From NCBI RefSeq assembly GCF_001442615.1, contig NZ_LMXN01000022.1, positions 1-63,758 on the forward strand: a stretch of DNA of 63,758 bases, in the 5' to 3' direction. A model generated the notes under the pieces. That model had not been told where the DNA came from. It worked only from the letters and a program-made list of their open reading frames with translations, and searched no databases. The stretch is from Algoriphagus resistens. GTDB taxonomy: Bacteria; Bacteroidota; Bacteroidia; Cytophagales; Cyclobacteriaceae. Below are positions 18,561-27,552 of this stretch, in pieces; position 1 is the stretch's first letter, and each line of letters opens with the position of its first letter. The position numbers were made by a program, and so were the translations under genes.

Positions 18561-19295
18561 TTATAAGTCAAACATTTTATAAGTCGTCATTAAAAAATCT
18601 TCCGTGAACCCCAACTTCAGGTACATATTTTTCCCCATACTTGAGGATTGAAGTGTAGCCCACTTGATATTATGGTGAAGGGCGTTATTTATCAGAATCC
18701 CCATAGTTTCTTCGGCAAAACCCTGTTTTCTAAATTGGGGAAGAATACCCAACCCATGTATCCCGATTACGTTTTCCGTCGGGTATACGATTACCGTACC
18801 TATGGGATGCTCGTCTAGGTAAATGAGGTAATAAAGTATACTGCCCTTGGTTTTTAAAAGTGTTGCTGCCGAAATGGTATAGCCAAAACTCTTTGGGTAA
18901 ATTTCCGACCAAAGCCGGGCATCATGTTCTGAGTCCACTCTCCTTAAACGGATGCGGCCGAGGGATTTAAATTCCTGCTCAAGTCTTAATGACATTCCAA
19001 TTTGCCCGCTCTTTTTCACAAATCCTTCGGCTTCCATAGCCGATTGAAAAGTGTCGCTCTCTTTCCCCCAATAACTCACCGATAATGGTACAGATGTGCT
19101 TCGGACGGTTTCAATTGCCGCTTTCAGAGTTTCCTTTTTATAACCCTCCCCATGAAACCAAAGCCGGTTGGGCCATTCGGAACCCGGTACCTGACAATAG
19201 CTAAATCCCTTCCCACCAGTCATGTTCTGAAAGGAATCCCCAACGGTTTCCCATAAAGAAACAAGGTTGTTTATGTTTACCTTATTGATGTCCAT
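18561..19295 (-). CDS. GNAT-family N-acetyltransferase
   Basis: 244 residues; the acetyl-CoA-binding motif A is GLGILPQFRKQGFAEETMGILI in the C-terminal half, followed by LQSSSMGKNMYLKLGFTEDF, the usual GNAT end. The N-terminal half is a degenerate second GNAT-like fold. Substrate unknown. Its ATG shares one base with the TAA of the upstream YdcZ-family gene (TAATG), so it is the last gene of a tightly coupled cluster with DLH and YdcZ genes. Confidence 0.86.
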   Translation of the reverse strand: MDINKVNINNLVSLWETVGDSFQNMTGGKGFSYCQVPGSEWPNRLWFHGEGYKKETLKAAIETVRSTSVPLSVSYWGKESDTFQSAMEAEGFVKKSGQIGMSLRLEQEFKSLGRIRLRRVDSEHDARLWSEIYPKSFGYTISAATLLKTKGSILYYLIYLDEHPIGTVIVYPTENVIGIHGLGILPQFRKQGFAEETMGILINNALHHNIKWATLQSSSMGKNMYLKLGFTEDFLMTTYKMFDL

Positions 19296-19744
19296 TATTT
19301 TAGATTTATTAAGAATATTCCCACAATCATTGCCAATACCCCCATTAGCTTTTTAAAGGTTATGGGATCTCCGGGAAGGTTCAACCAACCGAAATGTCCC
19401 GCCACCACAGAAAACAAAAGCTGCCCGCAAAGCCCCATGGTTATCATTTTGGTAATTCCGATTTTGGGAATTAGGAAATAATAGAAAGTAATGCCCGTGA
19501 CACTGAACAGCCCTCCAATAAACCATAGGTACCAGGGTACTTGCCTGGCGTTCTGAAGATTGATTCCTTCTTTCGAGAAAACAACTACAAAAGCGGTAGC
19601 CAGCAAAGCCCCTGTGGCATAGGTGCAGGCAGAGGCCAATATAGGTTTTTTAAGTAGTGCACCCAATTGGGCACTAAAACCCGATTGCACAGCCAGCAAC
19701 ACCCCGGCAATCAGCGCAAATGCGGATAGTAAAGATTGATTCAT
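19295..19744 (-). CDS. DMT-family transporter, YdcZ (DUF606) type
   Basis: 149 residues, five predicted membrane helices and almost no soluble part: LLSAFALIAGVLLAVQSG, ASACTYATGALLATAFVVV, WYLWFIGGLFSVTGITFYYFL, MITMGLCGQLLFSVVAGHFG, KLMGVLAMIVGIFL. This is the half-size YdcZ branch (PF04657) of the drug/metabolite transporter superfamily; such proteins probably work as dimers. Substrate unknown. It lies between the dienelactone hydrolase gene (22 bases upstream) and the GNAT gene (1-base overlap). Confidence 0.88.
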   Translation of the reverse strand: MNQSLLSAFALIAGVLLAVQSGFSAQLGALLKKPILASACTYATGALLATAFVVVFSKEGINLQNARQVPWYLWFIGGLFSVTGITFYYFLIPKIGITKMITMGLCGQLLFSVVAGHFGWLNLPGDPITFKKLMGVLAMIVGIFLINLK

Positions 19745-19766
19745 AAATTCACGGCATTGTGAGTTT

Positions 19767-20465
19767 TCACTTTAGTAATTCTTGTAAGAACAAAAGCATA
19801 TGTTGCCAAGCCCGGTTGGCCATCTGTTTGTTATAGTCCACTGACTGCGGATTGGTAAAGGAATGCCTGCAATGGCCGTAGCAGAGCAGTTGCCAGTCGG
19901 AATTGGATTCGTTCATTTCGACGATAAGCTTATCAAGGTCGTCCTTCCTTACCGTTTGATCATTGGCAGGATGCTGTATCAACACCTTGGCATGTATGGG
20001 ATAGTTCTTCCTTTCGGGATCTTTATACAGTCCTCCATGGACACATATCGCCCCGGCTACCGGAAAATTCCCCCGGAGGGTTTCCAGTGCCCCCGTTCCG
20101 CCAAAGCAATATCCGATGACTGCTATTTTATTTGGAATGGTACCGCATTTGGCAAGTTGGTTCAATGCAAGGGAAATCCTTCTTTGGTAAACCCTAAAAT
20201 TTTGTTTGAACCAAGAGGCGCTTTTAAAGGCTTCATCACGACTTTTAGGAGTGTTTCCTTCCCCATAAATATCAGCAATGAAGGCGATGTAACCTTCCTT
20301 TTCCAGATTCAGGGCTGCATTGGCCGCTTCCTCATCTATGCCATATATAGCGGGCAGAATAAGGACAGCCGGCAGGGATTTTCCTGCATTTTTGGTTATA
20401 AAGCCATTCAGTTTTTGACTTGCATCATGATATGAAACAGAGTCTAAGCGTTTTGAAACGTTCAT
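19767..20465 (-). CDS. Dienelactone-hydrolase family alpha/beta hydrolase
   Basis: 232 residues. VLILPAIYGIDEEAANAALNLEKEGY and the nucleophile elbow GYCFGGTGALE (Cys nucleophile, as in dienelactone hydrolases) identify the family; catalytic Asp and His fall in VLIQHPANDQTV and YGHCRHSFTNP. Known members open lactone rings, but many paralogues act on other esters. No aromatic-ring cleavage genes are nearby, so a general esterase role is as likely. First gene after the Crp-like regulator, 53 bases downstream of it on the same strand. Confidence 0.88.
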   Translation of the reverse strand: MNVSKRLDSVSYHDASQKLNGFITKNAGKSLPAVLILPAIYGIDEEAANAALNLEKEGYIAFIADIYGEGNTPKSRDEAFKSASWFKQNFRVYQRRISLALNQLAKCGTIPNKIAVIGYCFGGTGALETLRGNFPVAGAICVHGGLYKDPERKNYPIHAKVLIQHPANDQTVRKDDLDKLIVEMNESNSDWQLLCYGHCRHSFTNPQSVDYNKQMANRAWQHMLLFLQELLK

Positions 20466-20518
20466 AATCTTTGCCTTTTTTATAAGACAAAGTAAATGAC
20501 CCTGACAGGTTTGGTCCT

Positions 20519-21133
20519 TTACATAGGTTGAGTGGGGCTATTTTTTTTAAGGCTTTTACGGATACGGCTCAACTGCGTAGGGGTTATGCCGAGGTGTGAA
20601 GCAATGTGCTGCAAAGGGATTCTTTGATCGATTCCGGGATTTGCGGCAAGAAGCTTTTCATACCGTTCAGTGGCATCTTCCATAACTATTGAAATCTCCC
20701 TTTGCTCCTTGTCTATCACCCAGTTTTTTTCAAGATAAGCTATGTAGAAATTAATAAGCTCTTCATTACTGTAAATCAATTCTTTGTATCTACGGTAATC
20801 AAGGCTTATCAATAAACTGTCCTCAATAGCCTGCAGGGTAAATTTTGAAGGGATTTTCAATAAGGCGGAAACTTTGGAACCGGCAAACTGCTTTTCCAAA
20901 AAGATGTTTTTGTTGTAGGTGTTGCCTTGCTCATCTACAAAATAGGCTATTACTGCGCCTTTACATATAAAATACAGCTGTTTCGAAATTTGCCCAATGT
21001 CCAAAAGTATTTCATCTTTTTTGATGGTTTTGAACTTAATGAGGTCTTTTAACTGATGAAATGCCTTGTCTGAAACAGGGTAATAACCCCGAACAGTTTC
21101 TTTGAATTCAGTGATATACTTTTCTCCGGTCAT
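20519..21133 (-). CDS. Crp/Fnr-family transcriptional regulator
   Basis: About 204 residues from ATG 21133; a TTG at 21148 is the only longer option. Cyclic-nucleotide-binding-like beta roll at 30-130 (DEILLDIGQISKQLYFICKGAVIAYFVDEQG), then a C-terminal helix-turn-helix, IPLQHIASHLGITPTQLSRIRKSL. No Fe-S cysteine cluster is present, so it is not an FNR-type oxygen sensor; the conserved cAMP-binding arginine region is also weak. This is the common Bacteroidota Crp-like group of unknown ligand. Being just upstream of, and co-directional with, the DLH-YdcZ-GNAT genes, it may control them. Confidence 0.86.
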   Translation of the reverse strand: MTGEKYITEFKETVRGYYPVSDKAFHQLKDLIKFKTIKKDEILLDIGQISKQLYFICKGAVIAYFVDEQGNTYNKNIFLEKQFAGSKVSALLKIPSKFTLQAIEDSLLISLDYRRYKELIYSNEELINFYIAYLEKNWVIDKEQREISIVMEDATERYEKLLAANPGIDQRIPLQHIASHLGITPTQLSRIRKSLKKNSPTQPM

Positions 21134-21400
21134 CCGTATTATGCTCAAGCGATTTTAATATTACCCAAAACGATTTATTAATGGTGAATTTTCTCGCCTC
21201 AGGGTAAATTTAAATTTTTAATCAATAAGTCCATATGTTTATACATATTGCCTTTTTATCTTTGATATGCAAATCCTGCGAATTAATATTGAAGGGCAAG
21301 CCTATCAAAATAATCCTACAACTATTTAAAATTCAGGGAAAGTTCTTCAGGAATTCGGACAGTGGAGCATCCTGCATTCATCATTAAACCAGACTAATCC

Positions 21401-23737
21401 ATGAGAAAAATCATAGGTTCAAGTTTTTTACTTTTCAGCACCCTTTTAACTACGCTTTCTGCCCAAGAACCCGTTAAATCCGTTGACCCCTTGATTGGCA
21501 CCGCCCACGCAAGATATTTTCATTTTGCTCCCGGGGCTATGCCTTTTGGTATGGCCAAGCCTGCCCCATCCACCAATGGTAGCTTGGGAAATAAAAGTGG
21601 ATGGGAAGCCACCGGATACGATTACCGGGATAGTTCTATAGAGAATTTCCCAAATTTTCATGAGTTCCAGATAGGTGGGGTAGCGCTCATGGCTACCACA
21701 GGTGCACTGCAGACCGTTCCCGGAATAGCTGAAGATCCGAGCTCAGGATATCGCTCAAGGTTTGACAGGAAAGATGAAGTTGCCGAAGCAGGATATTATA
21801 GCGTCCTTTTGAAAGATTATGGAATAAAGGCCGAACTCACTGCTACTGAAAGGGTTGCTTTTCATCGCTATACATTCCCAAAAAGCGAGCAGTCCCATAT
21901 TCTTTTTGATATAGGAAATATGATGGGTGAGAGTGGAAAAGTGAAGGATGCCGAAGTCAAAATCAATCCTGACGGGACAGTTGAGGGCTATGTGATTACT
22001 GCTCCGGTGTACGTCGAGAAGTATCAGACAGGAGCGGATATCAGCATGTATTTCTATGCGGTACCCAGCAAACAGAGCCAGAAGTTCGGAGTATTCAAAG
22101 GAGATCAGATTACAAATGATGCAACCGGTGTTAATGGAATTTCAAGTGGTGCATTTTTCACGTATTCTACTAAAAAGAATGAGGCAATTGAGCTAAAGAT
22201 CGGCTTATCCTATACTTCTGTGGATGCTGCTAAAGCAAATTATCTCTCGGAGGCAGAAGGTTTGGATTTCGATACCGCCAAGAGTAGAAACCAACAGGCC
22301 TGGAATTCAATGTTGGGAAGAATAAAAGTGGAAGGCGGAAAAAAAGAGAACAGAACGAAGTTTTATACCGGGCTTTATCATGCCCTGCTGGGAAGAGGAT
22401 TGGCCAGTGATATTACGGGAACATATCCTAAAAATGACGGTTCTGTAGGTCAGATCGTATTGGATAAAAATGGCAGGCCCATTCACCATCATTATAATAC
22501 GGATGCGATATGGGGGGCATTTTGGAATCTGACGCAAGTCTGGGCAATTGCCTATCCTGAATATCTTTCCGAATTTATCAATTCCCAATTGCTGGTTTAT
22601 AAGGATTCCGGTTGGCTGGCAGATGGAATTGCCAACAGCAAATATGTATCCGGTGTAGGGACCAATTTTGTGAGTCTGGTAATAGCAAGTGCCTACCTTC
22701 AGGGTATCAGGGATTTTGATGTGGATCTCGGTTATGAAGCTGCTTTAAAAAATGAACTGGAGGGAAAGGATAGACCCCGGGGTGCGGGAAAACTGGACGT
22801 AGATAGATTTGTCCAAAATGGCTATGTCGCCCATATCGATGAATCAGACAATGAGATTCATGAATCATGGATGTTCTCAGCTTCACATACCTTGGAATAT
22901 TCTTTTAGCTCATATGCGGTCGGACAATTTGCAAAGGCTTTAGGAAAGAGTGAAGATTACGAAAAGCTCAATAAACTCGCCAATGGATGGAAGCATTTAT
23001 TCGATCCGCAGCTCAAATTAATCCGTCCAAAATTAGAGGATGGTACTTTTATTGGAAACTTTAAACCAAGCCAGGCGTGGCGTGGATTTCAGGAAGGCAA
23101 TTCTTATCAATATACTTTTTATGTGCCCCATGATGCCAAAGGGTTAATTGATCTCATAGGTAAGGATGAGTTCAATACAAGATTGGACAGTATATTTATT
23201 AAAGCTGAACCCTTAGAATTTGGTGGTGGAAAGACTATTGATGCATTCAGTGGTCTGGAAGGTATGTACAATCAGGGAAATCAACCGAATCTACACGTGG
23301 CCTGGCTGTTCAATTATTCTGGAAAACCATCCTTAACACAGAAATGGGTCCGGGAAATCTGCAATAAATTTTATGGAACTGAAGGAGTTCACGGGTATGG
23401 ATATGGACAGGATGAGGATCAGGGACAGTTAGGTGCATGGTATGTTTTGGGAGCAATAGGGCTATTTGATGTGGCCGGACTTACAAAACCAGAGGCAAAA
23501 ATGGGATTATCCTCCCCGTTATTTGATAAAATAACCATCACTTTGAACCCCAAATACTATCAAGGCAAAGAGTTTGTGATCAAGAAAAAATCCGGTAAAG
23601 CTACGGGCACATTTATAGAGAAAATTATGCTGAACAATAAAGAAGTACACGAACCTTTCATTCCATTGAACGCCATCACTTCGGGAGGGCAACTGGAATT
23701 GGAAATGGGAAATGCGGCAAAAGATTCTTATAACTGA
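21401..23737 (+). CDS. Secreted GH92 alpha-mannosidase-like glycoside hydrolase
   Basis: 778 residues with a signal peptide (MRKIIGSSFLLFSTLLTTLSAQ). GH92 hallmarks: VDPLIGT just after the signal peptide, NFHEFQIGG, HHYNTDAIWGAFWNLTQ, the general-acid motif EGNSYQYTFYVPHD (Glu565), and Asp671/Asp673 in GQDEDQGQLGAWYV as probable bases. GH92 enzymes are calcium-dependent exo-alpha-mannosidases acting on N-glycans or yeast mannan in the periplasm or at the surface. The usual GNEP motif reads GNQP here (Gln628), so the preferred linkage may differ from alpha-1,2. It has its own terminator. A SusCD system lies 4-11 kb away, but unrelated genes intervene. Confidence 0.93.
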   Translation: MRKIIGSSFLLFSTLLTTLSAQEPVKSVDPLIGTAHARYFHFAPGAMPFGMAKPAPSTNGSLGNKSGWEATGYDYRDSSIENFPNFHEFQIGGVALMATTGALQTVPGIAEDPSSGYRSRFDRKDEVAEAGYYSVLLKDYGIKAELTATERVAFHRYTFPKSEQSHILFDIGNMMGESGKVKDAEVKINPDGTVEGYVITAPVYVEKYQTGADISMYFYAVPSKQSQKFGVFKGDQITNDATGVNGISSGAFFTYSTKKNEAIELKIGLSYTSVDAAKANYLSEAEGLDFDTAKSRNQQAWNSMLGRIKVEGGKKENRTKFYTGLYHALLGRGLASDITGTYPKNDGSVGQIVLDKNGRPIHHHYNTDAIWGAFWNLTQVWAIAYPEYLSEFINSQLLVYKDSGWLADGIANSKYVSGVGTNFVSLVIASAYLQGIRDFDVDLGYEAALKNELEGKDRPRGAGKLDVDRFVQNGYVAHIDESDNEIHESWMFSASHTLEYSFSSYAVGQFAKALGKSEDYEKLNKLANGWKHLFDPQLKLIRPKLEDGTFIGNFKPSQAWRGFQEGNSYQYTFYVPHDAKGLIDLIGKDEFNTRLDSIFIKAEPLEFGGGKTIDAFSGLEGMYNQGNQPNLHVAWLFNYSGKPSLTQKWVREICNKFYGTEGVHGYGYGQDEDQGQLGAWYVLGAIGLFDVAGLTKPEAKMGLSSPLFDKITITLNPKYYQGKEFVIKKKSGKATGTFIEKIMLNNKEVHEPFIPLNAITSGGQLELEMGNAAKDSYN

Positions 23738-23791
23738 TTTCCGCCTCGATCCTGGCTATAGACTAGGTAGAAACAATTTTATCCTAAAAGG

Positions 23792-23834
23792 AAAAAAGCA
23801 AAATGCCCCTCAAAAGTGGCATTTTGCTTTTTAT
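23792..23834 (+). terminator. Rho-independent terminator after the GH92 gene
   Basis: AAAAAGCAAAATGCC and GGCATTTTGCTTTTT pair over about 15 bases around the loop CCTCAAAAGT, ending in a T run. It lies about 55 bases after the GH92 stop codon. Confidence 0.9.
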
Positions 23835-24057
23835 GCATATCCGCTTTTCCGCCGGTAACAAGACAAAAGCACTATAGGAGTTGGTTAACAATGGCATTCA
23901 GGCCAGTTAGGTCACCTGTCTGAGATCTTCTGACAGGGCGAACAAAGAAATTTGGTTACGCGTATAACGGTGGAAAATCATTTTACTTTTTTAAGTAAAT
24001 CAGCTTCTGCTATACCGTATCCAGCTCCTGCTCAATCTGAGAATGAAAAATTCAGGG

Positions 24058-24762
24058 CTATTTTTCAAAGCTCAACATACTAAATGGAGCATCTTTAAAA
24101 GAACCACTTGCTTCACCCTTTTTTGGTTTGGAGGCATTGGTATTTATTCCGGCTATACTAAAGTTACCGGAAACAGTACCTTCAATTATCCCTCCTTTAT
24201 TACTTAAAATTTTCAGATCAGAAAAGGTAATTGTGCCACTTTCGGTATGGATATCATCATCTGCCCCTGCCAAGCTGTTCATTCCGCCATCTGGGGAAGT
24301 CCCTCCTACCAGTCCATAACCAAGACCTATACAACCTTCCGGATTATTTCCGCAATCCCTCTCTTCCCAAAATGTATGGGGATGGACCAAGTTCGCAGTG
24401 AATGCACCCCCCTGTTGGGTTATCAGCTTATCGGAATAAAAGGTAAAGGTGGCAGAGGTGCATTTCCCTTTCGCTTCAGTAAGTAATCCCATACTGATTC
24501 CGGTGGTATAAACGCCTTCAGCATCTGTAGGGAGTTGACTGAAGCTGAAATCAACTTCTTCCGGATCCCAGGTGTCAGCAGAGCCGTTATGGGTAAGTTT
24601 GTATTCAGCGTTCAGGACCAAATCATATTCCTCGTCGTCTGAAAAATCCTCCTCAATCAAATCCTCCTCTTCGTATTCTTCTTCAGAATTGTTTTTTGAA
24701 GTACATGATACCAATACCAGAAGGCATATACATGCCAAATAAGTTAGCTTGATAGTTTTCAT
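24058..24762 (-). CDS. Hypothetical lipoprotein with an acidic N-terminal linker
   Basis: 234 residues. Signal peptide with lipobox LVSC (MKTIKLTYLACICLLVLVSC), then a strongly acidic linker (SEEEYEEEDLIEEDFSDDEEYD), then a domain of about 170 residues rich in Gly, Thr and beta-type sequence (GVYTTGISMGLLTEAKGKC, ERDCGNNPEGCIGLGYGL). Two Cys pairs could form disulphides. I do not recognise the family. The acidic linker recalls calcium-binding or surface-exposure (LES-like) tethers in Bacteroidota, but that is inference. Array C lies about 205 bases upstream of its start. Confidence 0.72.
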   Translation of the reverse strand: MKTIKLTYLACICLLVLVSCTSKNNSEEEYEEEDLIEEDFSDDEEYDLVLNAEYKLTHNGSADTWDPEEVDFSFSQLPTDAEGVYTTGISMGLLTEAKGKCTSATFTFYSDKLITQQGGAFTANLVHPHTFWEERDCGNNPEGCIGLGYGLVGGTSPDGGMNSLAGADDDIHTESGTITFSDLKILSNKGGIIEGTVSGNFSIAGINTNASKPKKGEASGSFKDAPFSMLSFEK

Positions 24763-24966
24763 TGTTAACAGTAAATAATTTGACTATAAAATTAATAAAC
24801 AATTCTGAAATCAGAACCCCCGATACCAGACCAAAAAATCACCCTATCTAATACTAAAATCAAGAGGAGAATTGAATTAACAGACTGACTTTAAAAACAA
24901 TCAATAGTAACGAATCCCTGCTCCTTTTTCTGGAAGTAGGCACAGAAAAATCATCACTTAACTTCC

Positions 24967-25151
24967 TCATCTGAATACTTGATCAAGAAAGGTCATATGA
25001 AATCTCCCATGCATTGTAATCATTCCAGTGTGTGACGCTGGAGTCATGCTCGATTTCATATGATTATAATTTGTCTTTTAAGGGTCATATGGAATCTCGC
25101 ATGCATTATAATCATTCCTCTGTGTGTTGCCTGCAACATGCTCGATTTCAT
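24967..25151 (-). repeat. Array C: two tandem hairpin-repeat units between an SDR gene and a lipoprotein gene
   Basis: In minus-strand sense, C1 (25060-25151, 92 bp) starts 18 bases after the SDR stop and C2 (about 24968-25059) follows directly. Inner hairpins are TGTTGCAGGCAACA in C1 and the weaker TGACTCCAGCGTCA in C2. C1 encodes a 31-codon frame (25056-25151) whose TGA overlaps the ATG of C2; C2 encodes a 30-codon frame (24967-25059) whose TGA overlaps another ATG at 24970, which opens a further 36-codon frame of unknown worth. This is the one array not ending at a recognised gene start. Confidence 0.88.
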
Positions 25152-25169
25152 CTGTTTAAAAATTCTCGG

Positions 25170-25910
25170 TTAAACTTCAGAATCCACCGCAAGCTTAGCG
25201 GCAACTTCGGCAATTAGCGCATGAATTTTTTTGGTATCTCCAACCGGTACCTCTACCTGGTCTTTCCCCAGAGCAATAAACAGTTCGTCGGCCACCTCAG
25301 CAGGTGGAATCCCATTTGCCCCTCCTATTTCAGCAGAGAATTCTGTATTGACTAAGGGCGGATATAATTCATATACCTTCAGGTTTTTGTTGCCCTCGAA
25401 AGTATCTCTCAAACCTTGCGTGTAGCTATGCAGCGCAGCCTTACTCGCGGAATAAGTCGGCAAATATTGGTTTCCTCTGAAAACTGCAATTGAAGTCACA
25501 TTTACGATTGCAGCATCTTTTTGCTCCAGAAGATGGGGCAAAAGCAAGGAAGTAAAATGAATTACACTGATATAATTTGTATTGATTTCCTGATAGGCTT
25601 TGTCAGCCGCGTTATTAGTTGGGTCGTTGAGGAGGTTCATAAATGCAGCTCCAGCATTGTTAACAATGATATTGACTGCTGGATACTTTTCGGTCAATTC
25701 CCTGGCAATTCGAGCACGCTCAGATTCCAAAGACAAATCACCTTGAATGGCTACAGCATTGTCTAATTCATTCAAAGCATGTTGTAATCGCTCTTGATCG
25801 CGGCCATTGATAATTACCTTATTTCCGGCCTCGCTAAAACGCTTTGCGATAGCTAAGCCTATCCCGGCACTTCCACCGGTTATAAAGATGGTATTTCCTG
25901 TAGTTTGCAT
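25170..25910 (-). CDS. SDR oxidoreductase, DltE-like
   Basis: 246 residues. TGGSAGIGLAIAKRF cofactor motif, NNAGAAFMNL, catalytic Ser in VTSIAVFRG, and YxxxK as YSASKAALHSYTQGLRD, the pattern of the DltE-like branch. Divergent from an HxlR-type regulator whose ATG is about 100 bases away; a perfect palindrome between them suggests control by that regulator. Such SDR/HxlR pairs are common and often respond to reactive electrophiles, with the SDR as detoxifying reductase (family knowledge plus inference). Confidence 0.9.
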   Translation of the reverse strand: MQTTGNTIFITGGSAGIGLAIAKRFSEAGNKVIINGRDQERLQHALNELDNAVAIQGDLSLESERARIARELTEKYPAVNIIVNNAGAAFMNLLNDPTNNAADKAYQEINTNYISVIHFTSLLLPHLLEQKDAAIVNVTSIAVFRGNQYLPTYSASKAALHSYTQGLRDTFEGNKNLKVYELYPPLVNTEFSAEIGGANGIPPAEVADELFIALGKDQVEVPVGDTKKIHALIAEVAAKLAVDSEV

Positions 25911-25945
25911 GTTTCTTGCTTATTTTAATTAATTGCCTTAAATTT

Positions 25946-25962
25946 GCTTGCAATTTGCAAGC
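25946..25962. promoter_or_regulatory. Palindromic operator-like site between SDR and HxlR genes
   Basis: GCTTGCAATTTGCAAGC is a perfect 8-bp inverted repeat around one central T. Half-site copies follow (TTGCAAG near 25988). It lies 36 bases upstream of the SDR start and 50 upstream of the HxlR start, a fit for an HxlR dimer site. Confidence 0.65.
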
Positions 25963-26012
25963 GCAAATATACTTACTCACTTTCATTTTGCAAGTGTTTT
26001 AAAAAATTTTCT

Positions 26013-26432
26013 ATGACTACGTCAAAAAAAAGATCTTCTTGTCCGGTAAGCAGTACCCTTGATATCTTTGGAGACAAGTGGTCTCTACTGATTATTAGGG
26101 ACTTAATATTCTCCAAAAGCTGCACTTATGGTGACTTTCAGAAATCTGAAGAAAAAATCGCAACCAATATCCTTGCTTCCAAGCTTAAGGCATTAGAGGA
26201 AAATGGAATCATTAAAAAATCCCGTCATCCCGAAAGCAAGGCGAAAGTACTCTATCAACTCACTCAAAAAGGGATAGATTTGCTTCCGGTCCTTATAGAA
26301 ATAAATCTTTGGGGACAAAAGTATTTTGAAGTTCCAAAAGAGCTGGAACCCATCATCAATGCAATAAAGAAAGATAAGGCAGCCTTTATCGAAGTACAGT
26401 CGAAAGAACTGATGGAAGCCAGCGGACTTTAA
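26013..26432 (+). CDS. HxlR-family winged-helix transcriptional regulator
   Basis: 139 residues from ATG 26013; a longer in-frame extension to 25944 overlaps the palindrome and lacks homology. The HxlR core starts with the redox-type Cys10 in SSCPVSSTLDIFGDKWSLLIIRDL, then YGDFQKSEEKIATNILASKLKALEENGII and the wing HPESKAKVLYQLTQKG. In characterised HxlR-type proteins this N-terminal cysteine senses oxidants or aldehydes. Divergent from the DltE-like SDR, its likely target. Confidence 0.91.
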   Translation: MTTSKKRSSCPVSSTLDIFGDKWSLLIIRDLIFSKSCTYGDFQKSEEKIATNILASKLKALEENGIIKKSRHPESKAKVLYQLTQKGIDLLPVLIEINLWGQKYFEVPKELEPIINAIKKDKAAFIEVQSKELMEASGL

Positions 26433-26664
26433 AATCCGCCTCCTCCCCCCTCTTATAAAAGACCACTAACCGGAATATACCAATCAATGCCAATAGCCCA
26501 TATCGAGTAGCTTACAGGTCACCATTGAAGCATTTGATCAATATCCACTCTGATCCCTAGTTGAGTATACTAACTATTAAATAATGGGCCAGGGGCCTCA
26601 AAGCATGGAAAGTATCAAACCAAAAAGCATATTTTCATACCTGGTAGAAATCTATGTTCATTTA

Positions 26665-27498
26665 TCACTTCTGTTTTAGAAGGATCAGTTCAGCAGCTAC
26701 AGGCAAATGATCTGACGCATACGTCTCCTGAATCACCCGATGGTTTTCCACCTTAAAGTCCTTTTCACTACTGAACATGATAAAGTCAATAGTTTTATTA
26801 GGATTAATGACTGGAATGGTAGGTGCGCAATCATTTTTACAAGTCCTGGTAAAACTACCATCCAGTTTTAGGATAGGGGCACTATTCGGAGTGGAATTAA
26901 AATCTCCTACTAAAATCAACGGGCTCTTCTCCCCTTCAAAATAATCGACTATACTTTCTGCCTGAGAAAGTGCATTAGTAGCGCTGCTAAAATCCAGGTG
27001 TGTATTGGCAAACTTATACCTTGAACCATCTTCCAAAGAGACTGTGGCGATGGATATAGTTCGCTGTTCTGTACCTTCCTCGGCAGGAAGCAAAACTGTG
27101 GCTGTCTCCGAAAGCGGGAATTTTGAAAGTATAGCAGTACCATATTCACCTCCTTTATAATCTATGCCTTTGCTAAAATAGTAATAAGGCATTCCGCTCA
27201 TTTCGGCAAGTTCCTTAGCCATATCCAAGTCAGATCCGGACCGGGAAGTAAATACATCTACTTCCTGAAGTCCTACAATTTCGGCTCCACTCTCCACTAT
27301 TACCCGAGAAATTGCCTCAAGATCTATAAAATCAGGTCGGGAAGGCGGATTACAGTGATGGATGTTGTATGAAAGGACTTTGATTGGCCTGCCCTCATAA
27401 ACAACTGGATCTTGTAGGATAGGCTTGGTTGGTTCTTCTGAATTGGCGCAGGAAGAAATGCCGAAAAACAAACTGAGAAGTAACAGAAATTTGTGCAT
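26665..27498 (-). CDS. Endonuclease/exonuclease/phosphatase-family lipoprotein
   Basis: About 277 residues from ATG 27498, chosen because it starts a signal peptide with lipobox ISSC (MHKFLLLLSLFFGISSC). The EEP fold is clear: VLSYNIHHC, VGLQEVD with the catalytic Glu, NTHLDF, VGDFNSTPNS and SDHLPVAAEL. In SusCD loci such lipoproteins usually act as phosphodiesterases or metal-dependent hydrolases on exported substrates; the true substrate is unknown. It is the last gene of the minus-strand block sigma-FecR-SusC-SusD-EEP, starting 54 bases after the SusD stop. Confidence 0.88.
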   Translation of the reverse strand: MHKFLLLLSLFFGISSCANSEEPTKPILQDPVVYEGRPIKVLSYNIHHCNPPSRPDFIDLEAISRVIVESGAEIVGLQEVDVFTSRSGSDLDMAKELAEMSGMPYYYFSKGIDYKGGEYGTAILSKFPLSETATVLLPAEEGTEQRTISIATVSLEDGSRYKFANTHLDFSSATNALSQAESIVDYFEGEKSPLILVGDFNSTPNSAPILKLDGSFTRTCKNDCAPTIPVINPNKTIDFIMFSSEKDFKVENHRVIQETYASDHLPVAAELILLKQK

Positions 27499-27552
27499 GA
27501 TTGGTTGATTATAAGGAAATCCTGACCCCATAAGGGCCAGGATAAGGTCAAT

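Noticed and set aside
19863..20435. 190-codon plus-strand open frame
   Set aside because: It is antisense to the dienelactone-hydrolase-family gene and has no recognisable domain.
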